Below, piece after piece: positions 1 through 5,461 of a DNA stretch of 5,461 nt (position 1 is the stretch's first letter; the number at the start of each line of letters is the position of its first letter). The notes beneath the pieces are model-generated. The model worked only from the letters and a program-made list of their open reading frames with translations, was not told the DNA's origin and did not search any database. Origin of the DNA: Caulobacteraceae bacterium (GTDB taxonomy: Bacteria; Pseudomonadota; Alphaproteobacteria; Caulobacterales; Caulobacteraceae). The stretch spans positions 1 through 5,461 of the forward strand of contig PMOM01000223.1 in assembly GCA_003161535.1 (NCBI GenBank). Reading direction: 5' to 3'. A program made the position numbers and the translations under genes.

Positions 1-636
1 GCTCTGGGCTATAACGTCGCCGTCCACGGCCAGAAGGCCTACAATGGGGTGGCCCTGTTATCGAAAACGCCCCTGGAGGACGTGCGCAAGGGACTGCCCG
101 GCGACGATGGCGATGATCACGCCCGCTATCTGGAAGCCGTGGTTTCGGGTCCAACACCGGTGAGGGTGGCGGCGATCTATCTGCCCAACGGCAATCCGAT
201 CGGCACCGAGAAATTCGCCTACAAGCTCAAATGGCTAGGGCGCCTGAACGCGCATGCCAGCGCCCTGCTCTCGTTGGAGGAGCCGCTCGTCGTGGCGGGG
301 GACTTCAACGTTATCCCGGAAGCCGATGATGCAGACAATCCGGCCGCCTGGATGGGCGACGCGCTATTTCAGCCGGAAAGTCGCGCGGCCTTTCGAGCGC
401 TCAAATGGCTGGGCCTCACGGACGCCTACATGGCCGCCGACGGCGCGCCCGCGGGCTACACCTTCTGGGACTATCAGGCCGGCGCGTGGCCGCGCAATCA
501 TGGCATTCGGATCGACCACCTGCTGCTCTCGCCACAGGCGGCGGACCGGCTCGCCGGGATTGCCATCCATCGCGACGTGCGCGGCTGGGATAGGCCATCG
601 GATCATGTTCCCGTGGTGGCGCAGCTTAGTCTGTAG
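1..636 (+). CDS. xth: Exodeoxyribonuclease III (Xth-type AP endonuclease), 5' end cut off by window edge
   Basis: The visible 211 residues are the C-terminal part of an ExoIII-family Mg-dependent nuclease, which cuts DNA at abasic sites and degrades 3' ends in base excision repair in the cytoplasm. The frame is open from base 1, and the family is about 260-270 residues long, so roughly 50-60 N-terminal residues lie outside the window. The GTG at 49 is an internal valine, not a start. Family motifs appear in order: YNGVALLS near fragment residue 14; YLPNG near 60, holding the active-site tyrosine; GDFNV near 100, with the catalytic Asp and Asn; RIDHLLLSP near 170, with the Asp that polarises the active-site His; and SDHVPV near 200, with that His. 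All the catalytic residues expected in this part are present, so it should be active. The TAG stop is at 634-636. The call as ExoIII family is secure; which paralog it is cannot be decided from this fragment. Confidence 0.95.
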   Translation, partial: ALGYNVAVHGQKAYNGVALLSKTPLEDVRKGLPGDDGDDHARYLEAVVSGPTPVRVAAIYLPNGNPIGTEKFAYKLKWLGRLNAHASALLSLEEPLVVAGDFNVIPEADDADNPAAWMGDALFQPESRAAFRALKWLGLTDAYMAADGAPAGYTFWDYQAGAWPRNHGIRIDHLLLSPQAADRLAGIAIHRDVRGWDRPSDHVPVVAQLSL

Positions 637-654
637 ACCCGTGAAGGCCATTTC

Positions 655-668
655 CCCGCTTGCGCGGG
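655..668. other. Weak hairpin between xth and nnrU-like gene
   Basis: CCCGC (655-659) can pair with GCGGG (664-668) across a four-base loop, TTGC. It lies 19 bases after the exonuclease stop. It is followed by TAAAAC rather than a T tract, so it is not a convincing intrinsic terminator on the plus strand. It may be a pause site or chance in GC-rich DNA. Confidence 0.25.
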
Positions 669-715
669 TAAAACGGAAGTGGGCATCCTAGCGAGGGACA
701 ACCGGGGGCAGTCCA

Positions 716-1408
716 ATGACCAGCCTGATCGCCGCGGCGGCGGCTTTCGTACTGTTGCATCTCATTGTCTCAGGCACGCGGGTTCGCGATACCCTTACTG
801 GCGCCATGAGCGCCCGGGCCTACATGGGGCTGTTCTCCCTCGCGTCGGTTGGACTGCTGGTGTGGCTGGGGATCGGCTACGCCCACGCCAGGGGCAGCGC
901 CGCCGACACGGGCTACTGGACGGCGACGCCAGCGACCAAGGATATCCAGCTTGCCATCCAGCTGCTCGCGACGCTGTTTGTCGTGCCGGGACTGACCACG
1001 CCCAATCCCACCAGCGTGGGCCAGGAAAGAGCGCTCGAGAAGCCCGACCTGGTCCGCGGCATGCTGCGCATCACCCGCCACCCGTTTCTGTGGGGCGTGG
1101 CCATCTGGGCGGCGGGGCATTTGTTGGTCAATGGCGACGTGGCGAGCCTTATCCTGTTCGGTTCCCTGCTCGCCCTGGCTCTGTTCGGCCCGGCCAGCAT
1201 AGACGCCAAGCGCAAGCGCGCCTTGGGCGAGCGCTGGAACGCCTTCGCCGCGACGACATCCAACGTCCCCTTCTCCGCCATCCTCGCGCACCGCCAGTCG
1301 CTCAAGATCGGGGAGATCGGCTGGTGGCGACTGGCCTTGGCGGTCGCCGTCTGGGCGGCGCTGATCTTCGTACATCCCTATGCCTTCGGAGCCTCGCCAC
1401 TGAGCTAG
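716..1408 (+). CDS. NnrU family integral membrane protein
   Basis: A 230-residue, very hydrophobic protein with about six membrane segments: near residues 4-18, 36-55, 78-92, 125-138, 143-160 and 205-222. It carries the NnrU-family signature RITRHPFLWG (119-127), with His122 just before a membrane segment, then AAGHLLVNGD (His135), DAKRKRALGERW (163-174) and SNVPF (182-186). NnrU was first described beside nitrite/NO reduction genes, and its plant relative Z-ISO is a haem-dependent carotenoid isomerase, so the conserved histidines are plausible haem or metal ligands. Its biochemical role in bacteria is not settled. No denitrification or carotenoid gene is visible here. The ATG at 716 follows GGGGG at 704-708, a weak ribosome-binding site, and the N-terminus starts directly with a membrane segment as in the family. 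It lies 79 bases after the exonuclease gene on the same strand, so co-transcription is possible. Family assignment is strong; function is open. Confidence 0.9.
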   Translation: MTSLIAAAAAFVLLHLIVSGTRVRDTLTGAMSARAYMGLFSLASVGLLVWLGIGYAHARGSAADTGYWTATPATKDIQLAIQLLATLFVVPGLTTPNPTSVGQERALEKPDLVRGMLRITRHPFLWGVAIWAAGHLLVNGDVASLILFGSLLALALFGPASIDAKRKRALGERWNAFAATTSNVPFSAILAHRQSLKIGEIGWWRLALAVAVWAALIFVHPYAFGASPLS

Positions 1409-1481
1409 CGAACCCGGGGCCCGCGCCTTGCTCGGCGCTTTGGCGTTCGCCGGTGTCCGGGCGACGCGCGACGGACATTTG

Positions 1482-1504
1482 CGCCGGCCACGCCGGTGAT
1501 TTTC
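1482..1504 (+). terminator. Candidate intrinsic terminator after the NnrU-family gene
   Basis: A 7-bp stem pairs 1482-1488 with 1492-1498 (one G-U pair, the rest G-C) around a three-base loop, CAC, and is followed by ATTTTC (1499-1504). The T run is short, but position and polarity suit the plus-strand gene ending 74 bases upstream. In the minus direction no T run follows, so it would serve the convergent racemase gene less well. Confidence 0.5.
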
Positions 1505-1515
1505 GCAGCAGCTTC

Positions 1516-2211
1516 CTAGGTCGCCAGGGCGAAGTCCATGGCGGCGCGGGCATGGATCTCGGTGGTGTCGAAGACCGGGACAGGCATGTCCCGCGCGCCA
1601 ACCAAAAGGCCGAATTCGGTGCAACCCAGGATGACGCCATCGGCTCCCTCTTGTGACACCGCCCTCGCGGCGATGGCCACGACGGCCGCCTTGGACGCCG
1701 ACTCGAAGCGGCCCTGGACGAGCTCATCGTAGATGATCGCGTGCAATCGCTGGCGATCCTCAAGGTTCGGCGTGATCGCCTCGACGCCGCCGGTCCGCAA
1801 TCGCTCCAGATAGAACGGCTGCTCCATGGTGAAGCGCGTCGCCATGAGCAACGGACGCACCGCGCCGGACGCCACGATCACCGACGCGGTCGCGTCTGCC
1901 ACATGTATCAGCGGGATGTTCACCGCCGCAGCGACTTCCATGGCCATTTTGTGCATCGTATTGGCGCAAATCAGCAGTCCCTCGGCGCCCGCCGCCTCCA
2001 GGCGCCGGGCGGCGTCCGCCAGCAGCGCCGTCGCGGCCCCCCAGTCACCCGCCGCCTGCATGGCGGCGATCGTCGCGAAGTCCGCCGACCAGATGAGAAG
2101 TTTCGCCGAGTGTTGTCCACCCAGTCGCTCCCGGGCGAGGCGATTGAGCCATTGATAGTAGACGGCGGTGCTCTCCCAACTCATTCCGCCCAGGAGGCCG
2201 AGCGTCTTCAT
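1516..2211 (-). CDS. Aspartate/glutamate racemase family amino-acid racemase (YgeA/RacX-like)
   Basis: A 231-residue cytoplasmic enzyme of the PLP-independent Asp/Glu racemase family, which interconverts L- and D-amino acids with two opposed cysteines. Visible motifs: LGLLGGMSWEST at residues 4-15; CANTMH at 82-87, with the first catalytic Cys82; TRFTMEQPFY near 125-134; and GCTEFGLLV near 196-204, with the second catalytic Cys197. Length and motif order match E. coli YgeA and Bacillus RacX, which have broad substrate range, so the substrate cannot be assigned. One position departs from the usual pattern: the Gly normally before TRFTM is Ala124. I chose the ATG at 2211 because it gives the usual MKTLGLLGG N-terminus and has a weak GGGTG 5 bases upstream; a GTG at 2214 would add one residue. 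It starts 21 bases after the stop of the dehydratase gene, so the two are very probably one operon. Confidence 0.9.
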   Translation of the reverse strand: MKTLGLLGGMSWESTAVYYQWLNRLARERLGGQHSAKLLIWSADFATIAAMQAAGDWGAATALLADAARRLEAAGAEGLLICANTMHKMAMEVAAAVNIPLIHVADATASVIVASGAVRPLLMATRFTMEQPFYLERLRTGGVEAITPNLEDRQRLHAIIYDELVQGRFESASKAAVVAIAARAVSQEGADGVILGCTEFGLLVGARDMPVPVFDTTEIHARAAMDFALAT

Positions 2212-2232
2212 CACCGCACCCGTACGCCGGCT

Positions 2233-3969
2233 CTAGAGATCGGCATAGACATGCCGCTCGCCTTTCATACCCGGATGGGTGACGGCCCCAAGGTGCGCGG
2301 GCCCAACGCCTTGAGCGAATTTCCACAGGGCGCCTGAGCCATAGGCGGTCTGGCGTGGTTCCCAATGTCGCTTGCGGGTCTCCAGCTCAATAGGATCAAC
2401 TTCCAGCTCGATGGTTCCGGCATCGGCGTCGATGGCGATGATGTCTCCGTCCCTGACCAGAGCGATGGGGCCGCCGTCCTGGGCCTCGGGGCCGATGTGA
2501 CCGATGCACAGGCCGCGCGTGGCCCCCGAGAATCGGCCGTCTGTGACCAGAGCCACCTTGTCACCCCTGCCCTGCCCCGAGAGCGCCGCGGTGGTCGACA
2601 GCATCTCTCGCATGCCTGGGCCGCCCTTGGGCCCCTCATAACGGATGACCAACACCTCGCCGTCTTTGTAGGCGCCGCTCTCCACGGCGGAGAAACATGC
2701 CTCCTCGCCATCGAACACGCGGGCCGGACCCCTGTGTGCGCGGTGGGAGGTCATGCCGGCGACCTTGACGATGGCCCCATCGGGGGCGAGCGAGCCCCAT
2801 AGGCCCACCACGCCGCCTGTCGGCGAAAGCGGGTTGTTCACCGGACGGATGACGTCCTGGTCGGTGCGCCAGACCACGTCGGCGAGATTTTCCGCCAGGG
2901 TCCTGCCGGTGACCGTCAGGCAATCGCCATTGAGGAAGCCGCCATCCAGCAGGGTCTTCAGCAGCACCGGCACGCCGCCGGCCTCGCCCATGTCCTTGGC
3001 GACATAGCGCCCGCCAGGCTTGAGGTCGGCGAGATAGGGGGTGCGGCGAAAGATTTCCGCCACATCGCGCAACGTGAACTCGATTCCGCATTCATGGGCC
3101 ATTGCCGGCAGGTGCAGCGCGCCGTTTGTCGATCCGCCGGTGGCGGCTACGACCACGGCGGCGTTCTCGAAAGCGGGGCGCGTGCAGATGTCGCGCGGAC
3201 GGACGCCCGCCGCAATCAGGCGCACGACCGCCTCGCCGGAGGCGACGGCGTAGGCATCCCGGCTTTCGTAGGGCGCAGGCAGGGCCGATGACAACGGCAA
3301 CGCAAGGCCGATCGCTTCGGAGACGCAGGCCATGGTGTTGGCGGTGAATTGCCCCCCGCAGGCCCCCTCGCCCGGACAGGCGTGGCGCTCAAGTTCTTCA
3401 AGGTCCTTGAGCTTGAGTTTTCCCGCCGAATGCTCGCCGACCCCCTCGAAGACATCGGCCACGGTAACGTCGCGTCCGCGCCATCGCCCCGGCAGGATGG
3501 ACCCCCCGTAGAGGAACACCGACGGCACATTGAGCCGCAGCATGGCCATCATCATCCCAGGCAGGCTCTTGTCGCAGCCGGCAACGCCAACCAAGGCGTC
3601 ATAGCCATGCCCGCGCACGGTCAGCTCCACCGAATCGGCGATGACCTCCCGACTGACCAGGCTTGAGCGCATCCCTTCATGCCCCATGGCGATGCCGTCG
3701 GTGACCGTGATTGTGCAGAACTCACGCGGCGTCGCCCCGGCCGCCTTGACGCCGGTGCTCACCGCATGGGCCTGCCGCATCAGGGCGGTGTTGCACGGAG
3801 CCGCTTGATTCCAGCACGAGGCGACGCCGACGAACGGCTGGGCGATCTCGCGCGAGCCCAGACCCATGGCGTAATAATATGAACGGTGCGGCGCCCGCGC
3901 CGCCCCTTCGGTCACATGCCGGCTGGGAAGCTTCGATTTGTCCCAGGTTCCATCGGGATTCTTGGCCAT
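2233..3969 (-). CDS. ilvD: Dihydroxy-acid dehydratase family protein (IlvD/Edd)
   Basis: A 578-residue Fe-S dehydratase. The family reaction is dehydration of 2,3-dihydroxy acids to 2-keto acids, as in valine, leucine and isoleucine synthesis. Cluster cysteines are visible: Cys59 in APCN, Cys132 in GCDKS and Cys204 in [12 protein letters not shown]. Asp91 ([11 protein letters not shown]), Asp133 and Glu445 ([10 protein letters not shown]) are the expected Mg ligands, Lys134 the likely carbamylated lysine, and Ser481 ([11 protein letters not shown]) the catalytic base. Three cysteines and a length near 575 suggest the shorter [2Fe-2S] class rather than the roughly 616-residue E. coli type. Alphaproteobacteria often carry several IlvD/Edd paralogs, including sugar-acid dehydratases. 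The [13 protein letters not shown] stretch favours a dihydroxy-acid dehydratase, but whether this is the main biosynthetic enzyme is unknown. Start: ATG at 3969 with GGAG 7 bases upstream, and an in-frame TAG at 3985-3987 rules out an earlier start. First gene of an operon with the racemase. Confidence 0.92.
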   Translation of the reverse strand: MAKNPDGTWDKSKLPSRHVTEGAARAPHRSYYYAMGLGSREIAQPFVGVASCWNQAAPCNTALMRQAHAVSTGVKAAGATPREFCTITVTDGIAMGHEGMRSSLVSREVIADSVELTVRGHGYDALVGVAGCDKSLPGMMMAMLRLNVPSVFLYGGSILPGRWRGRDVTVADVFEGVGEHSAGKLKLKDLEELERHACPGEGACGGQFTANTMACVSEAIGLALPLSSALPAPYESRDAYAVASGEAVVRLIAAGVRPRDICTRPAFENAAVVVAATGGSTNGALHLPAMAHECGIEFTLRDVAEIFRRTPYLADLKPGGRYVAKDMGEAGGVPVLLKTLLDGGFLNGDCLTVTGRTLAENLADVVWRTDQDVIRPVNNPLSPTGGVVGLWGSLAPDGAIVKVAGMTSHRAHRGPARVFDGEEACFSAVESGAYKDGEVLVIRYEGPKGGPGMREMLSTTAALSGQGRGDKVALVTDGRFSGATRGLCIGHIGPEAQDGGPIALVRDGDIIAIDADAGTIELEVDPIELETRKRHWEPRQTAYGSGALWKFAQGVGPAHLGAVTHPGMKGERHVYADL

Positions 3970-3976
3970 GCGGGCG

Positions 3977-3980
3977 CTCC
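3977..3980 (-). promoter_or_regulatory. Ribosome binding site of the dehydratase gene
   Basis: GGAG on the minus strand, 7 bases before the ATG at 3969. Together with the in-frame TAG at 3985-3987 it fixes the start codon. Confidence 0.7.
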
Positions 3981-3984
3981 ATTC

Positions 3985-4002
3985 CTAGGGCGGCATCCCT
4001 AG
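3985..4002. repeat. Perfect inverted repeat in the dehydratase leader (possible operator or hairpin)
   Basis: CTAGGG (3985-3990) and CCCTAG (3997-4002) form a perfect 6-bp dyad around a six-base spacer, CGGCAT. It sits 16-33 bases upstream of the dehydratase ATG, just outside the GGAG ribosome-binding site. It could be a regulator's operator or an RNA hairpin affecting translation. There is no T run after it on the minus strand, so it is not a standard terminator. CTAG is rare in many bacterial genomes, which makes two copies here slightly more notable. Confidence 0.45.
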
Positions 4003-4107
4003 CCGAGCGGTGGAATTGGCGCAAAGTCGGACACCGCCGTGGCGCGCGCCTGAAGGTTGTCTCGATTGGGCCGCCAAGGACGAAGCGCGTGACGCCGGTA
4101 ACATCGT

Positions 4108-4135
4108 TTGCAAGGATTCAGAACGGCGCTATAGG
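4108..4135 (+). promoter_or_regulatory. Candidate sigma-70-type promoter for the His-rich peptide gene
   Basis: TTGCAA (4108-4113) as a -35 and TATAGG (4130-4135) as a -10 are separated by 16 bases, which would start transcription near 4142 and give a leader of about 38 bases. An alternative -10 is TAGAAT at 4152-4157, but it lacks a fitting -35. No equally good promoter was found for the minus-strand dehydratase gene in this gap. Confidence 0.4.
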
Positions 4136-4155
4136 TCTGCGGGTCGGAACCTAGA

Positions 4156-4165
4156 ATCAATTGAT
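4156..4165. repeat. 10-bp perfect AT-rich palindrome upstream of the His-rich peptide gene
   Basis: ATCAATTGAT is a perfect 10-bp palindrome between the predicted transcription start and the ribosome-binding site. AT-rich dyads stand out in this GC-rich DNA and could be a regulator half-site pair. It does not match any metal-regulator box that I can recognise. Confidence 0.3.
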
Positions 4166-4172
4166 AGGGGAA
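4166..4172 (+). promoter_or_regulatory. Ribosome binding site of the His-rich peptide gene
   Basis: AGGGGAA lies 7 bases before the ATG at 4180. An in-frame TAG at 4165-4167 excludes an upstream start. This supports real translation of the short reading frame. Confidence 0.7.
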
Positions 4173-4179
4173 TGATCGC

Positions 4180-4386
4180 ATGAGACTTTCAGCCTTAGCC
4201 GTCACGGTTTTCGCCGCGACCGCGTTGGTGGGCGGAACGGCGGCCGCGCAAGCGACCATGCAGCCAATTCCGAACCCACCCGAAGCCCCCAAGGTGATGC
4301 ATCACCATGGGTGGCATCACCACCATCATAAGATGCATCACGCCATGAAGCACGACGCGGCCGCGGCGGCGCCGGAGACAAAGTAA
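4180..4386 (+). CDS. Small exported His/Met-rich peptide, putative metal-binding
   Basis: A 68-residue protein I do not recognise as a named family. Residues 1-25 look like a Sec signal peptide: Arg2, a hydrophobic core at 5-19, and an AQA cleavage motif at 23-25, leaving a mature peptide of about 43 residues. The mature part opens with a proline-rich stretch (IPNPPEAP, 30-37), then a cluster with 11 histidines between 41 and 58 (runs at 41-43, 46-50, 53-54 and His58) interleaved with Met40, Met52 and Met56, and ends in an Ala-rich acidic tail. This composition suits binding of Cu, Ni or Zn in the periplasm; that is inferred from composition only. A good ribosome-binding site and a possible promoter precede it, and a strong hairpin follows, so it looks like a free-standing gene. 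It is divergent from the dehydratase operon and convergent with the YccF gene. No metal transporter or sensor is next to it. Confidence 0.75.
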   Translation: MRLSALAVTVFAATALVGGTAAAQATMQPIPNPPEAPKVMHHHGWHHHHHKMHHAMKHDAAAAAPETK

Positions 4387-4399
4387 GCAAACCTTCGAA

Positions 4400-4432
4400 C
4401 GCCGGCGTCCGCGCGAGAAGCGTACGCCGGCG
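4400..4432. terminator. Strong GC hairpin after the His-rich peptide gene, possible terminator
   Basis: CGCCGGCGT (4400-4408) pairs perfectly with ACGCCGGCG (4424-4432) as a 9-bp stem around a 15-base loop; CGC/GCG inside the loop could pair further. It begins 13 bases after the TAA stop. Only CGTTGCTT follows, so the T run is poor. It could act as a terminator, a transcript-end stabiliser or a dispersed palindromic repeat. It lies between convergent genes and might serve both. Confidence 0.4.
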
Positions 4433-4452
4433 CGTTGCTTGGCCGTGATCTA

Positions 4453-4469
4453 GCGAGACTGGCTCTCGC
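4453..4469. other. Short hairpin in the gap between the His-rich and YccF genes
   Basis: GCGAGA (4453-4458) pairs with TCTCGC (4464-4469) over a five-base loop. There is no T run on either side. The rest of the 185-base gap (4387-4571) holds no recognisable gene. Confidence 0.2.
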
Positions 4470-4571
4470 CGCGAGCGCATTGGCGTACGGCGCCATCGCC
4501 CGACTCTTACGACCTCATGCCCTGAGCGACCTCTCGCCGTATGCTCGACACCGCGCGCGAGGAAATGCCCC

Positions 4572-4985
4572 CTATATCCACGCGGCCCGTCCGGCGGGCA
4601 CGATCGTTGTTCCCACCGGGGCCAGGGCGATTAGGGCCAGCTTGAAATGCTGGAAGGCGAAGGGCAAACCGATGATGGTGACCGCCTGAGCCGCGCCAAT
4701 GACCACATGGTGCAGGGCGATCCACCACCCGGCCAGAACAAACCAAACGACATTGAGCACGAGCCCGATGTCGCCCGTGCCAAGATCATCTCGCCCGGTG
4801 ACCGCGCGTCTTGGTATCGCCTGACGCCCGAACGGCGCGAAGGCGAAGATCCCGATCCTGAACGCCGCACCGGCCCAGGGCAGGCCGACGATGGTCACCG
4901 CGAGCAAGGCGGCGCCGAGCAGCCAAGCCAGGCCGGAGATGAAACCGCCGAAGATGAACCAGAGGATGTTAAGCAGAAGAATCAA
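4572..4985 (-). CDS. yccF: YccF-family (DUF307) inner membrane protein, TTG start
   Basis: A 137-residue membrane protein matching the YccF family, whose biochemical function is unknown. It is built from two similar halves. Residues 1-55 hold LLNILWFIFGGF, AVTIVGLPWA and FAPFG; residues 75-130 hold VLNVVWFVLAGWW, AVTIIGLPFA and LAPVG. Each half has two membrane segments, so about four in all. The frame stays open upstream to 5300, but that part is a shadow of the SPFH gene. The first residues homologous to the family begin at the TTG at 4985, giving MILLLNILWF. A GAGGG ribosome-binding site 5 bases upstream supports this, and the TTGA overlap with the SPFH stop implies translational coupling. 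Stop TAG at 4572-4574. The family call is strong, and the rare TTG start is well supported. It is convergent with the His-rich peptide gene. Confidence 0.88.
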   Translation of the reverse strand: MILLLNILWFIFGGFISGLAWLLGAALLAVTIVGLPWAGAAFRIGIFAFAPFGRQAIPRRAVTGRDDLGTGDIGLVLNVVWFVLAGWWIALHHVVIGAAQAVTIIGLPFAFQHFKLALIALAPVGTTIVPAGRAAWI

Positions 4986-5461
4986 GGCGTCCCTCGCCTT
5001 GCCAGCACCGCCGGCGGGTTCATGGCGTCGACCATGGAGGTCGGCATCAGGATCGTGGCGCCGCGCTCCTTGGTGGTCTCGTAGATGATATTCATGGCCC
5101 GCAATTGCAGAGCCGCGGGATGGTCGGCATAGGCCTTGGCGGCCTGGACGAACTGCGCGGCGACCTCCACTTCCGCCGAGCCCAGAATGACCCGCGCCTG
5201 CTTTTCGCGTTCCGCCTGGGCCTGGCGGGACATGGCGTCCTGCAAGGCTTCGGGGATGGCGACGTCGCGAATCTCCACGCTCATCACCGATATGCCCCAC
5301 ACTTTGGTCTTGGCGCCGATTTCATCGCGCAGCCGCTCATCGGCGGCCCGGCGGTCGGAGAGCAGCGCCGCCAGCATTGAAGAGCCGATCATTTCGCGCA
5401 GCGACGTTTGGGCTACCCGATCGATGGCGGTGCGATAGTCGGTGATCTCCAGGGCGGCGGC
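4982..5461 (-). CDS. SPFH-domain slipin (stomatin-like) membrane protein, 5' end cut off by window edge
   Basis: The visible 159 C-terminal residues belong to the stomatin/slipin branch of the SPFH superfamily, membrane-anchored scaffold proteins that oligomerise and organise inner-membrane microdomains or quality control. The frame is open to the right edge; the ATG at 5392 is an internal methionine, because the preceding residues ITDYRTAIDRVAQTSLRE also fit the family. Recognisable blocks in order: the MIGSSMLAALLSDR stretch; VWGISVMSVEIRDVAIPEAL, the end of the SPFH domain; SRQAQAEREKQARVILGSAE, start of the coiled coil; then HPAALQLRAMNIIYETTKER and ATILMPTSMVD near the C-terminus. Family members are around 250 residues, so the N-terminal membrane anchor and first part of the SPFH domain are missing. 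The TGA stop (4984-4982) overlaps the TTG start of yccF. Slipins often neighbour an NfeD protein, which would lie outside the window if present. Confidence 0.93.
   Translation of the reverse strand, partial: AAALEITDYRTAIDRVAQTSLREMIGSSMLAALLSDRRAADERLRDEIGAKTKVWGISVMSVEIRDVAIPEALQDAMSRQAQAEREKQARVILGSAEVEVAAQFVQAAKAYADHPAALQLRAMNIIYETTKERGATILMPTSMVDAMNPPAVLARRGTP
4991..4995 (-). promoter_or_regulatory. Ribosome binding site deciding the TTG start of yccF
   Basis: GAGGG on the minus strand, 5 bases before TTG at 4985 and inside the 3' end of the SPFH gene. No ATG or GTG near the family's usual N-terminus competes with it. Confidence 0.65.

Noticed and set aside
770..1624. 284-residue minus-strand frame antisense to the NnrU-family gene
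   Set aside because: Composition is typical of GC-rich antisense frames and it overlaps both real genes; no recognisable domain.
679..1656. 325-residue plus-strand frame overlapping the NnrU-family gene
   Set aside because: It is out of frame with the clearly homologous NnrU protein, rich in Arg/Pro/Gly, and runs through the intergenic gap into the antisense of the racemase; typical of long spurious frames in GC-rich DNA.
4041..4050. 10-bp GC palindrome GGCGCGCGCC
   Set aside because: Perfect but entirely G/C, expected often by chance in DNA of this composition.
4002..4080. Possible intact leucine tRNA gene
   Set aside because: Only the first 19 bases resemble a tRNA; no anticodon stem-loop, T-arm or 3' acceptor strand can be paired.
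3985..4104. 39-residue minus-strand reading frame upstream of the dehydratase, considered as an attenuation leader peptide
   Set aside because: It contains no run of Leu, Val or Ile codons and is not followed by a terminator hairpin with T run, so it does not look like an ilv/leu-type attenuator.
4146..4150. GGAAC considered as the -35 of an EcfG-type general stress promoter for the His-rich gene
   Set aside because: No GTT-type -10 element is found 16-17 bases downstream.
4435..4689. 84-residue plus-strand frame with a hydrophobic start, considered as a second small exported protein
   Set aside because: It needs a TTG start, has no ribosome-binding site, and its second half is antisense to the YccF gene.
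4986..5300. Upstream extension of the YccF reading frame to a 242-residue protein starting at 5300
   Set aside because: This part lies wholly within the slipin gene on the same strand in another frame, has low-complexity Arg/Gly-rich composition and no YccF homology; the family N-terminus begins at TTG 4985 with a ribosome-binding site.

Overview
The window is GC-rich, densely packed bacterial chromosome with short intergenic gaps and alphaproteobacterial-looking proteins. The gene content and protein style (an NnrU-family membrane protein, an IlvD/Edd dehydratase paralog, a YccF protein, a slipin) suggest Caulobacterales or a related alphaproteobacterium. That placement is inferred from resemblance, not from a search. 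No insertion sequence, CRISPR array, rRNA, intact tRNA or phage gene is visible, and no gap without a gene exceeds 300 bases.

Layout. (1) Positions 1-636, plus strand: the C-terminal four-fifths of an exonuclease III (AP endonuclease), cut by the left edge. (2) 716-1408, plus: an NnrU-family integral membrane protein, followed by a plausible intrinsic terminator at 1482-1504. (3) 3969 down to 1516, minus: a two-gene operon, convergent with (2), of a dihydroxy-acid dehydratase-family enzyme followed 21 bases later by an aspartate/glutamate racemase-family protein. (4) 3970-4179: a 210-base divergent intergenic region holding a perfect inverted repeat close to the dehydratase start, a candidate plus-strand promoter, a 10-bp AT-rich palindrome and a short stretch resembling the 5' end of a leucine tRNA. 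(5) 4180-4386, plus: a 68-residue secreted His/Met-rich peptide, probably metal-binding. (6) 5461 down to 4572, minus: the C-terminal part of an SPFH (slipin/stomatin-like) protein, cut by the right edge, whose TGA stop overlaps the TTG start of a YccF-family membrane protein.

How they work together. The exonuclease repairs abasic sites in DNA and has no evident link to its neighbours. The dehydratase and racemase look co-transcribed and may share a small-molecule pathway (branched-chain or D-amino-acid related), but the substrate cannot be read from sequence. The SPFH and YccF proteins are translationally coupled and probably act together in the inner membrane. The most distinctive item is the small His-rich exported peptide. 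No clear-cut undescribed multi-gene system is visible. The best leads are the His-rich peptide, the SPFH-YccF pair and the dehydratase-racemase operon with its leader inverted repeat.
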